From CAVRZY01 sp963725415 (lineage in GTDB: Bacteria > Acidobacteriota > Terriglobia > Bryobacterales > Bryobacteraceae), in NCBI GenBank assembly GCA_963725415.1, contig CAVRZY010000224.1:1-37174 (forward strand): a DNA stretch of 37,174 bases, written 5' to 3'. Numbering within the stretch: position 1 is the first letter of the stretch; the number at the start of each line of letters is the position of its first letter. Both the position numbers and the translations under genes were made by a program. The notes below the pieces were generated by a model, which was given only the letters and a program-made list of their open reading frames with translations, made no database searches and had not been told where the DNA came from. Positions 30,679 to 37,174 of this stretch are shown here, in pieces.

Positions 30679-32532
30679 ATGTCCGACTTGCTCCAGATCG
30701 ATTTCGGCCCGCAGCAGAAGGCCCTGGTCGTGGGCATTGACCTGGGCACCACCAACAGCCTGGTCGCCTTCATGGACCTCACCGGCCCGGTGGTCATCCC
30801 CGGAGAAGACGGCGACCGCCTGGTCCCCAGCGTCGTCAGCAACCCTCCCTCCGGCGAAATCGTGGTGGGCAATTCTGCTCGCCAACTGCTCATCGACGCC
30901 CCCGAACGCACCGTCTACTCCGTCAAGCGCCTCATGGGACGAGGTGTCGCCGACGTCCAGGACGAATTGAAGCTCTTCCCCTTCCGCATCGCCCCCAATA
31001 GCGAGTCCGTCATCCAGCTCCGGCTCGGCGACCGCACTTTCACGCCCCCGGAAATCTCCGCTTTCATCCTCCGCCGGCTCAAGAAGAACGCCGAAACCCA
31101 CCTCGGCCAGACCATCACCCAGGCCGTCGTCACCGTCCCGGCTTATTTTAACGACGCGCAACGCCAGGCCACCAAGGATGCCGGGCGAATCGCCGGCCTG
31201 GATGTTCTGCGCCTGGTGAACGAGCCTACCGCCGCCGCCCTGGCCTACGGCTTGGACAAGCGACAGGACGGCATCGTAGCAGTCTACGACCTGGGCGGTG
31301 GCACCTTCGACATCTCCATCCTCAAGCTCCACGAGGGCATCTTCGAAGTCCTGGCCACCAACGGCGACACCCACCTGGGTGGCGACGATATCGACAACCG
31401 CCTACTGCGCATCGCGCTGGAAGACATCCAGTCCGAGTGGCGCGAAGACATCTCGCACAATGGAGAGGCAGTCCAGACACTGCGCCGCGCTATCATCGAC
31501 GCCAAGGAACGGCTCTCGTTGGTTCCGCTGGCCACCATCGAATTCGAATACAGAGGCAAAAAGTACCAGCGCGAACTCACCCGCGAGCAGTTCGAGAAGC
31601 TCATCACCGATATCGTGGACCGCACCCTGGGCCCCTGCCGCGCTTGCATCCGTGATGCCCAGGTTGCCCTCGAGCAGATCGACGAAGTGGTCCTGGTGGG
31701 TGGCTCGACCCGCATCCCTTTGGTGCGCCAGGCCGTCGAGAGACTCTTCCGCGCTCGGCCCCACACCGAGCTCAATCCCGAGGAAGTGGTCGCCCTGGGC
31801 GCCGCTGTGCAGGCCGGCATCCTCACCGGCGACGTCCAGGGTAAGCTGCTCCTCGACGTCACCCCGCTATCGCTGGGCATCGAGCTGATGGGCGGGGTGG
31901 TCTCGAAAATCATCCACCGCAACTCGACCATTCCCGCCAGTGCCACCGAGGTTTTCACCACCGCCGTGGATGGCCAGCGCAACGTCCTGATTCACGTCCT
32001 CCAGGGCGAGCGCGAGCTGGTGAAGGATTGCCGCAGCCTGGCCCGCTTCGACCTAAAGGACATCGAGCCCCTGCCCGCCGGAATGGCCCGCATCGAGGTT
32101 CGCTTCCTCATCGATGCCAACGGAATCCTGAACGTCACTGCCCGCGACCTGCGCACCGGCAAGGAGCAGTCCGTCGAAGTCAAGCCCTCTTACGGCCTGA
32201 CCGACCAGCAGGTCGAGGCCATGATCCGCGAGTCCTTCGAGAAAGCCGAGGAGGATTTTGCCGAGCGCCAGTTCCGCGAGGCCCGTCTGGAGGCCGACAC
32301 CATCCTCGCCGCCGTCGAGAAAGCCAGGCAGAACGACGCCTACCTCGAGCTGACCGCCGAGGAAAAGGCCGCCATCGAAGGCGCCCTCAACGAGCTCCTT
32401 ATGGCCTACCACTCCGCCGACCACCTGCTCATTCGCGCCCACATCGACAAGCTCAATCAGGTCACCATGCGGCTGGCCGAGATGATGATGAACACCGCCG
32501 TGCGTTCGGCCTTGAAAGGGACCAAGATATAA
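30679..32532 (+). CDS. hscA: Hsp70-type chaperone HscA for Fe-S assembly
   Basis: 617 residues from ATG 30679. Nucleotide-binding domain: G19-I-D-L-G-T-T-N-S27 (phosphate loop), AVVTVPAYFNDAQRQATKDA, VNEPTAAALAYGL, VYDLGGGTFDISILKL, and VVLVGGSTRIPLVRQAVERL. The substrate-binding domain follows from about 385 (LLLDVTPLSLGIELMGGVVS) with a helical lid to the end. HscA length (617, E. coli 616) is shorter than DnaK (638) and lacks the acidic EEVD-like tail. It works with HscB to release the cluster from IscU (LPPVK site). Its stop TAA overlaps the presumed iscX start. Confidence 0.94.
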   Translation: MSDLLQIDFGPQQKALVVGIDLGTTNSLVAFMDLTGPVVIPGEDGDRLVPSVVSNPPSGEIVVGNSARQLLIDAPERTVYSVKRLMGRGVADVQDELKLFPFRIAPNSESVIQLRLGDRTFTPPEISAFILRRLKKNAETHLGQTITQAVVTVPAYFNDAQRQATKDAGRIAGLDVLRLVNEPTAAALAYGLDKRQDGIVAVYDLGGGTFDISILKLHEGIFEVLATNGDTHLGGDDIDNRLLRIALEDIQSEWREDISHNGEAVQTLRRAIIDAKERLSLVPLATIEFEYRGKKYQRELTREQFEKLITDIVDRTLGPCRACIRDAQVALEQIDEVVLVGGSTRIPLVRQAVERLFRARPHTELNPEEVVALGAAVQAGILTGDVQGKLLLDVTPLSLGIELMGGVVSKIIHRNSTIPASATEVFTTAVDGQRNVLIHVLQGERELVKDCRSLARFDLKDIEPLPAGMARIEVRFLIDANGILNVTARDLRTGKEQSVEVKPSYGLTDQQVEAMIRESFEKAEEDFAERQFREARLEADTILAAVEKARQNDAYLELTAEEKAAIEGALNELLMAYHSADHLLIRAHIDKLNQVTMRLAEMMMNTAVRSALKGTKI

Positions 32533-32729
32533 CCTGGGATCAACCCGAGGACATCGCGCTGGTACTGCTGGAGAAGCTCCCCAATCAGGACCCGCTCCAG
32601 GTCCGCTTCACCGACCTCCACCGCTGGGTCACCGAGCTGGAGGGATTCGACGACGATCCCGCCGCCTCCTCCGAAGGCAAGCTCGAAGCCATCCAGATGG
32701 CGTGGTATGAAGAATGGAGAACCAGATGA
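32529..32729 (+). CDS. iscX: IscX, with a non-standard ATA start
   Basis: 66 residues. TWDQPEDIALVLLEKLPNQD and VRFTDLHRWVTELEGFDDDP match E. coli IscX ([20 protein letters not shown]) closely. It binds IscS and tunes its rate. No ATG, GTG or TTG is in frame near the right N-terminus. The only sensible start is ATA 32529-32531, overlapping the hscA stop TAA as ATAA. All other overlaps in this operon are ATGA. A single G-to-A change would turn ATGA into ATAA, spoil the start and yet keep a stop for hscA. So either a real ATA start or a one-base error. The stop TGA 32727-32729 overlaps the next start (ATGA). Confidence 0.85.
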   Translation: MTWDQPEDIALVLLEKLPNQDPLQVRFTDLHRWVTELEGFDDDPAASSEGKLEAIQMAWYEEWRTR

Positions 32730-33808
32730 TGACGAAGTCTATCCGGAGCGCCCTGCTTGGCGCCGCTCTCTGGTTGGTGATGCCCTCTGGCGCTCTGCCG
32801 GCGGATAGTCAGAAACCCTATGTCTCCTCACCGCGCCGCGCGTTGACCGCTCCGGAATTGCTGGACGCGCCCGACGAATGGATCGAGCGATCGCTGGGTT
32901 GGGCAGCCGGCGTTCTCGACCAGTTCCCTCCTGCCCTCATCGAGAACCCGGTCCGCAGAGCGGCGCTGATCCGCCTGGACGACATCCTGCACATCGAATC
33001 GGCGCCCTCCAAGCCCCTGGTGCAGAACTTCTACCACGCCCGCATGGAAAAAGCGGTCCAGGAGATCGAACGCACGCCGGTCAAAGAGGGTATGCGCATC
33101 TGGAAGCTGTACAATCACGGTTTCTTCATTCGGACTCCGGCGGTATCCTTCACCATCGATATTGTCCCGGGCATGAACGCGAAAGGGTTCCCCGTTTCAC
33201 CCCGCCTTCTGGAGCGCCTAGCCGATCAATCGGACGCCACGCTGATCACCCATCTGCACGGCGATCACGCCAATCCCGAGGTCGCCAGGATGTTCATCGC
33301 TCGGAACAAACCGGTGGTGGCGCCGGAAGGATTGTGGAGCCAGCACCCCGAGCTGGCCAAGCGCCTCACCTACCCCCAGCGCAGCGTCACCATGCTCCAT
33401 GAGATCCCCGTCCAGAATGGCAAGCAGGCCCTCAAGCTGGTGGTCTACCCAGGCCACCAGGGCGACCTTATTAACAATGTTTACCTGATCACCACGCCCG
33501 AGGGATTCACGGTCCTGCACACAGGCGACCAGTCCGGCCCGGAAGGCCCTGGCAGCGACTTCGACTGGATCGTCCACATCGGTCACCAGCACCACGTCGA
33601 TGTCGCTCTGCCCAATTGCTGGACCACGAACATCCAGCGCCTGGCGCGCGGCGTCAATCCCCGGCTGATCATCACCGGCCACGAGAACGAGATGGGCCAC
33701 ACCGTCGATCACCGCGAGGACTACACCCAAACCTACAACCACCTTTTCGGGACCCCGTACCCGTTCATCGTCATGGCCTGGGGCGAGACCTATCTCTACC
33801 GCAAGTGA
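32726..33808 (+). CDS. Exported metallo-beta-lactamase-fold hydrolase
   Basis: 360 residues from ATG 32726, chosen because it overlaps the iscX stop (ATGA) and follows GGAGAACC. The ATG at 32714 is an alternative. A signal peptide covers about residues 8-26 (RSALLGAALWLVMPSGALPA). H176-L-H178-G-D180-H181 is the zinc motif. Further ligand candidates lie in VVYPGHQGD, VLHTGDQSG and ITGHENEMGH. UlaG-like or general MBL hydrolases have this layout, and the substrate is unknown. Although translationally linked to iscX, an exported hydrolase has no obvious place in Fe-S assembly. Confidence 0.85.
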   Translation: MMTKSIRSALLGAALWLVMPSGALPADSQKPYVSSPRRALTAPELLDAPDEWIERSLGWAAGVLDQFPPALIENPVRRAALIRLDDILHIESAPSKPLVQNFYHARMEKAVQEIERTPVKEGMRIWKLYNHGFFIRTPAVSFTIDIVPGMNAKGFPVSPRLLERLADQSDATLITHLHGDHANPEVARMFIARNKPVVAPEGLWSQHPELAKRLTYPQRSVTMLHEIPVQNGKQALKLVVYPGHQGDLINNVYLITTPEGFTVLHTGDQSGPEGPGSDFDWIVHIGHQHHVDVALPNCWTTNIQRLARGVNPRLIITGHENEMGHTVDHREDYTQTYNHLFGTPYPFIVMAWGETYLYRK

Positions 33809-33837
33809 CAGCACTCAGTGCTAGCAGCTAGCGGCTA

Positions 33838-33846
33838 TGCTATACT
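33838..33846 (+). promoter_or_regulatory. Extended -10 promoter candidate for rpmI-rplT
   Basis: TGCTATACT (TGn-TATACT) lies 57 bases before the rpmI ATG, in the 94-base gap after the MBL gene. No good -35 is present. Just upstream, GCACTCAGTGC (33811-33821) forms a small 5-base inverted repeat that may end the isc/MBL transcript. Confidence 0.45.
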
Positions 33847-33902
33847 GTGTACGTTTGCCAGGCAAGCAGTAATCCGGTCTGCGAATCCCAGGAATCATTT
33901 CC

Positions 33903-34097
33903 ATGCCCAAGTTAAAAACGCACAAGGGCGCGTCCAAGCGCTTCAAGAAGACGGGCACCGGCAAGATCATTCGCCGCCACGCTTATGCCCGCCACATCTT
34001 GACGTCCAAGGCGCGCTCGCGAAAGAGGAGACTCAGCCAGAGCGTGATCGTCGATGAAGCCGACCGGCCCGGGTTGAAGTACATGCTCCCGAATTGA
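33903..34097 (+). CDS. rpmI: 50S ribosomal protein L35
   Basis: 64 residues from ATG 33903, preceded by CCAGGAAT. MPKLKTHKGASKRFKKTGTG with KIIRRHAYARHILTSKARSR matches bL35 throughout. Part of the large ribosomal subunit. It is the first of the pair rpmI-rplT; the usual partner infC is not upstream, where the MBL gene stands instead. A 66-base gap to rplT contains AGGAGG. Confidence 0.96.
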   Translation: MPKLKTHKGASKRFKKTGTGKIIRRHAYARHILTSKARSRKRRLSQSVIVDEADRPGLKYMLPN

Positions 34098-34163
34098 TGC
34101 CAGCGAGAGCGGACGGAGTGCGGGGCACGTACCCGATCCGCCTCGGCCCAACAGGAGGTAAAC

Positions 34164-34529
34164 GTGCCTAGAGTCAAACGAGGAACCAAACGAAGAGTCG
34201 CCCGGCGCAAGACCCTCAAAGCCGCGTCCGGGTATTTCCTGACCAAGAGCAAACTGCACCGTGCGGCGCAGGAAGCGGTCGAGAAGGCGTTGCGCTACGC
34301 CTACGTCGGCCGCCGCCAGAAGAAGAGGGACTTCCGCGCCCTGTGGATCACCCGCATCGGGGCCGCCTGCCGCGCTGCCGGCCTCTCCTACAGTAAGTTT
34401 ATTTCCGGCTTGAAGAAGGCCGGGATCAACCTCAACCGGAAGGTACTGGCCCAGATGGCAGCCAGCGATGAGACCGCTTTCCGTCTGCTGGTCGAGAAGG
34501 TCAAAGCCGGCCAGCCACAGGTGGAGTGA
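34164..34529 (+). CDS. rplT: 50S ribosomal protein L20
   Basis: 121 residues from GTG 34164, following a perfect AGGAGG. PRVKRGTKRRVARRKTLKAA, SGYFLTKSKLHRAAQEAVEK, RDFRALWITRIGAACRAAGL and YSKFISGLKKAGINLNRKVL match bL20. An assembly protein of the 50S subunit and, in many bacteria, a repressor of its own operon. The stop overlaps the next start as TGATG. Confidence 0.96.
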   Translation: MPRVKRGTKRRVARRKTLKAASGYFLTKSKLHRAAQEAVEKALRYAYVGRRQKKRDFRALWITRIGAACRAAGLSYSKFISGLKKAGINLNRKVLAQMAASDETAFRLLVEKVKAGQPQVE

Positions 34530-34752
34530 TGGAACCGCCACAGGAACAGGAAGCCGACTCCCTGGCGACGCTGGAAGAGCGCATCCGCCAGGCCATTGAC
34601 CTCGTCACGCGCCTGCGCCGCGAGGCGGCAGAAGCGCGAGAGGAGGCCGCCAAACTACCAGGGAACTGGAGGCGCTACGGGCGGAGCGCCAGCAGGTTCG
34701 AACCCGCATCGAGAAGCTGCTCAGCCAGATCGATGCTTTGAGCGCTGTCTAG
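34529..34752 (+). CDS. ZapB-like coiled-coil protein upstream of ZapA, one frameshift
   Basis: From ATG 34529 the frame reads MEPPQEQEADSLATLEERIR, QAIDLVTRLRREAAEAREEA, then fails near 34655. A one-base shift continues TRELEALRAERQQVRTRIEK, LLSQIDALSAV and ends at TAG 34750-34752, directly before the zapA ATG. The rebuilt protein is about 74 residues of continuous coiled coil, size and position like the ZapB-type proteins that pair with ZapA at the division ring. As read the frame ends in PGNWRRYGRSASRFEP and is not plausible after 34660. Name is by context and coiled coil, not by signature. Confidence 0.6.
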
Positions 34753-35055
34753 ATGGAGCCCCAGAACCCCGAGAAGCAGCCCGTCCGGGTCACCATCTTC
34801 CACCAGCCTTACACGCTGCTGACCGCCGACCCTCAGTCGCTCCAGGAGCTGGCCGACAGCGTCGATCAGCTCATGTCCGCCATTGCCGCCCGCTCCGCCA
34901 GCGCCGATTCGCTCCGAGTGGCCGTGCTGGCCTGCCTGCATCTGGCCGACCGCCTGCGCAGCCTGGAGGGCGAACTCGGCGACCTCCGCCGCCGCGTGGA
35001 CCAGAAGAGCGAGCAATTCCGGCTCCTGCTGGAACAGGCGCTCGACGACAAGTAG
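34753..35055 (+). CDS. zapA: Cell division protein ZapA
   Basis: 100 residues from ATG 34753, which follows the TAG of the zapB-like gene without a gap. VRVTIFHQPYTLLTADPQSL, QELADSVDQLMSAIAAR and DSLRVAVLACLHLADRLRSL match ZapA: a short N-terminal beta-alpha domain that bundles FtsZ and a long C-terminal coiled coil (residues 65-98). It supports Z-ring formation in the cytoplasm. Converges on lptD, with a repeat and hairpin between. Confidence 0.85.
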   Translation: MEPQNPEKQPVRVTIFHQPYTLLTADPQSLQELADSVDQLMSAIAARSASADSLRVAVLACLHLADRLRSLEGELGDLRRRVDQKSEQFRLLLEQALDDK

Positions 35056-35056
35056 G

Positions 35057-35097
35057 GTTTCGCGCCTTTGCGTGACCTTGGCGTCTTTGCGCGAAAC
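35057..35097. repeat. TTTGCG-rich repeat copy 3, part of a hairpin
   Basis: 35077-35097 matches the copies at 16938 and 20518 with one mismatch (CTTGGCG for CTTTGCG). In this copy the 5' side, GTTTCGCGC (35057-35065), is the reverse complement of the repeat end GCGCGAAAC (35089-35097), so a 9-base stem with a 23-base loop can form right after the zapA stop and before the lptD stop. It is a likely terminator for one or both convergent genes. Confidence 0.6.
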
Positions 35098-35102
35098 CTC
35101 TC

Positions 35103-37174
35103 CTAGAACAACCGCTCCTGTTTCTTCAGCGTCCCGAACGAGCCGATGTTGGCGATGGCGAAGGCCAGCCGGAACTGGTTCTCGTTGCGCGTGCCGAGGC
35201 TGAAGCGCCGGTACTGCACGCTCCAGCCGCAGCAATCGGTGTTGTAGGTCACCTGCGTGGTGGCGAACTGCATCACGCCCACGCGGAAATCGTAGATGGC
35301 GCTGAAGGCCGCGTTCCAGCCGCGCCGGTTCTCGTTGCCGATCCCAAACAGCCCCCGGAACTGGTTGGCGTGCGGGGTCAGCAGCGGAACACTGCGCACA
35401 CTGTTGTGTCCCACCGAAACAAAGTATTTCGAGAAGCGGGCGTCGGCCGTCAGCCCGCTGTTGACCACTTTCTCCCGAAGCGGGTCGTAGTCCGACCGCC
35501 ACTCGATCCCGAAACCGGGCTTGGGGCTGCACTCGCAGCACCGAGACCACGGGTGAATAGCGCCGCGGGCCGGTCTAGGAAGGCGTAGGGGGTCAGTTCG
35601 ATGGAGCTGAGCACCACGTTGCGCCGGCCCTCCACCACCGCCCCGCCGAAGTCCGGATCGAAGTACCTGCGCTGCCAGAGTTCCCAGCTCAGCACCTCGT
35701 TGACCTGGCCTTGTCCGTTTGGCGTAGATCCGGTTGGTCAGCGAGATCTCCGCTTCGGTAGTGTTCGAGACCAGCTCCGTCTCGTCGAAGCGAATGATCC
35801 GGTCGAAGTCCGCCACCCCAGCCACGTGCCGGAAGGAGGCCCTGGGCTCGATGACGTGCTTGACCTGCTCGCCCAGCCAGCTCGGACCCTTGAAGATGCG
35901 CGCCAGCGACGGCGGCTCAAGCGCTAAGGTGAACTCGCGTGTGAACCGGTTGAGGTTCTGACCCAGAATCCGCCCGCTCTCCTGGCTTTCCCCGTAGTGG
36001 GTCCCGCGGATCGAAAAGCTGGGGATGAGCTGGAAGTCCTTCCACCGCAGCGCCGTCATGACGCGCGGCTGGAAGTCCAGGCGCTCCAGGAACTGCCGGG
36101 TCTGAAACAGCGGCTGCTTGCGGCGCAGCAGGCCGGCGCTCGACTCCAGCGACACCCACACCGGCAGCCCCCTGTGCCATACCTGCCGGTCGCGGCTGGA
36201 GAACTCGATCTGGGGCAGCTTGCGAATCACGATAGTGTCGTCAGGTTGGATGCTCTGGAAGTTCTCGTTGCGCTGGAAAACCAGGTTCAGGCCGTAGCTC
36301 GACCAGTGCTTGGCCACGAAGCCCAGCGAGTGCACCTCGGAGAAGATGGCCTCGTTGAAGGACTCGGTGAAGGCCTGGCGGAACTTGAGCGAACTCAGGT
36401 AGTTCACCTCGCTGCGGGCATAGAAGCCGTGTCCCAAATCTGAGCTCGCCGTCACCGAAGCCAGGAACCCGCCCTCCTTGCGCCGCTCGCCGCTGTCCAG
36501 CTTCAAGCCGCGGTCGTTGACCCCGTACAGCAGGCCGTTGAATTCGGTCCCTTCCCGTGGCTTGCCGCGCACGTCTATGTTGTGCGCCACGCCGCGCTGG
36601 GTGAAGTACTGGGCACGATAGGCCGCATCGTAGCTGCGGTTGATGGCCCAGTAGTAGCCCCCGCCGACCATCTTTCCGCGCCGCGAGCTGTTGCCGATGT
36701 TGGGCGTAAGAATGCCGCTCCGGCGCGGCAACCTCTCCAGCGATTTGTAGAACAACGGCGTGTAGAACAAAGGTACTCTGCGCAGCCAGAACAGCGACCG
36801 GTAGGCCAGGGCCCGGTCGCCAGGAATCACGTCGAACTTCGGCCCCCGCAACACCCACCACGGCCTGGGCATCTTACAGTTGGTGATGAAACCGTCGTAG
36901 AGGATGTAGCGGTCCTCGAGCCGTTCCGCCCACCGGCCCTGGAAGTAGAACGGATTGCTGGAGGCCAGCACTCCGGGGCGCGCCCCGATCGGCATGGGCG
37001 CCGAGCCGTGCACGTTGTAGAACTTGCCGGTCTGCTCCGAGATGTTGTACTCGATGCGGTCGGCCCACAGTTCCTCGCCCTCGGCAAAGTGCTTGAGATA
37101 GACATTGCCTCGGGCTTCGGCGTCGTCGGTGTCCTCGTTGTAGTCAATTTCATCGGCGCGCAAGCAATACGTGG
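35103..37174 (-). CDS. lptD: LPS-assembly protein LptD, 5' truncated by the window, with frameshifts
   Basis: The frame is open to the right edge, so the N-terminus is missing. It begins in the LptA-like jellyroll (RADEIDYNEDTDDAEARGNV), then DGFITNCKMPRPWWVL (Cys), then the beta-barrel: RRVPLFYTPLFYKSLERLPR, RSGILTPNIGNSSRRGKMVG, GGYYWAINRSYDAAYRAQYF, and a C-terminal FGIGNENRRGWNAAFSAIYD. LptD with LptE inserts LPS into the outer membrane. Between about 35,710 and 35,500 the frame slips: another frame reads VNEVLSWELWQRRYFDPDFG, a third VVSVLRVQPQARF, and then the main frame resumes at GIEWRSDYDPLREK. At least three single-base indels explain this and sum to zero. Confidence 0.85.
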   Translation of the reverse strand, partial: TYCLRADEIDYNEDTDDAEARGNVYLKHFAEGEELWADRIEYNISEQTGKFYNVHGSAPMPIGARPGVLASSNPFYFQGRWAERLEDRYILYDGFITNCKMPRPWWVLRGPKFDVIPGDRALAYRSLFWLRRVPLFYTPLFYKSLERLPRRSGILTPNIGNSSRRGKMVGGGYYWAINRSYDAAYRAQYFTQRGVAHNIDVRGKPREGTEFNGLLYGVNDRGLKLDSGERRKEGGFLASVTASSDLGHGFYARSEVNYLSSLKFRQAFTESFNEAIFSEVHSLGFVAKHWSSYGLNLVFQRNENFQSIQPDDTIVIRKLPQIEFSSRDRQVWHRGLPVWVSLESSAGLLRRKQPLFQTRQFLERLDFQPRVMTALRWKDFQLIPSFSIRGTHYGESQESGRILGQNLNRFTREFTLALEPPSLARIFKGPSWLGEQVKHVIEPRASFRHVAGVADFDRIIRFDETELVSNTTEAEISLTNRIYAKRTRPGQRGAELGTLAAQVLRSGLRRGGGGGPAQRGAQLHRTDPLRLPRPARGAIHPWSRCCECSPKPGFGIEWRSDYDPLREKVVNSGLTADARFSKYFVSVGHNSVRSVPLLTPHANQFRGLFGIGNENRRGWNAAFSAIYDFRVGVMQFATTQVTYNTDCCGWSVQYRRFSLGTRNENQFRLAFAIANIGSFGTLKKQERLF

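Noticed and set aside
1..37174. CRISPR array, tRNA, rRNA, transposase or integrase
   Set aside because: No regularly spaced repeats, no cloverleaf or rRNA-like stretch that I could see, and no transposase or integrase motif in any frame. A tRNA scan would be decisive.

Overview
The window looks like two pieces of unlike DNA. Bases 1 to about 1,590 are AT-richer (roughly 40 % GC by spot counts) and carry virus-like genes on the + strand: a partial hypothetical protein, two related tail- or fibre-like proteins with frame breaks, and the first 33 or so codons of a repeat-domain protein. At about 1,590-1,600 this stops abruptly, inside the virus-like gene and within a few bases of the stop codon of a high-GC bacterial gene. 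Everything to the right is GC-rich bacterial chromosome. LptD implies an outer membrane. The gene style (CubicO hydrolase, M16 protease, sulfatase, GH127, small basic and zinc-ribbon proteins) suggests an Acidobacteriota of the Solibacter/Bryobacter type; this is inference from style, not a marker-gene placement.

Layout: 1.6-3.3 kb, a secreted CubicO hydrolase divergent from a secreted Dabb-domain protein. 3.4-10.7 kb, a co-directional cluster behind a good sigma-70-type promoter: a GT4-like glycosyltransferase, a 101-aa protein, three paralogues of about 200 aa, two coiled-coil proteins and an Arg/Gln-rich coiled coil followed by a GH5-fold domain that has lost its catalytic residues. I do not recognise this cluster and consider it the best candidate for an undescribed system. 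10.7-17.2 kb, M16 protease, small basic protein, sulfatase, UvrC-like protein and a 49-aa zinc-ribbon protein. 17.3-23.3 kb, a TPR protein, a single reading frame joining GlmR/YvcK to GlmU, TruB (one frameshift) and an ABC exporter broken by about a dozen frame changes. 23.3-27.4 kb, an enolase-superfamily enzyme, a GH127 arabinofuranosidase with two tiny upstream genes, and a toxin-antitoxin pair. 27.6-32.7 kb, a complete isc operon (iscR-iscS-iscU-iscA-hscB-hscA-iscX) with a promoter and an IscR-type operator. 32.7-37.2 kb, a metallo-beta-lactamase-fold protein, rpmI-rplT, zapB-like/zapA, and the C-terminal part of lptD running off the right edge.

How genes fit together: the isc genes form one Fe-S assembly pathway with tight ATGA-type overlaps and predicted IscR autoregulation. 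GlmR-GlmU would put a UDP-GlcNAc-binding regulator on the enzyme that makes UDP-GlcNAc. The 3.4-10.7 kb genes are packed with short gaps or 4-base overlaps and probably act together.

Data quality: single-base frame changes recur in the virus-like genes, paralogues 1 and 3, the GH5-like gene, truB, the ABC exporter, the zapB-like gene and lptD, while long genes between them are intact. Sequencing error and genuine decay cannot be separated from sequence alone. I saw no rRNA, tRNA, CRISPR array or transposase. No gene-free stretch exceeds about 250 bases.
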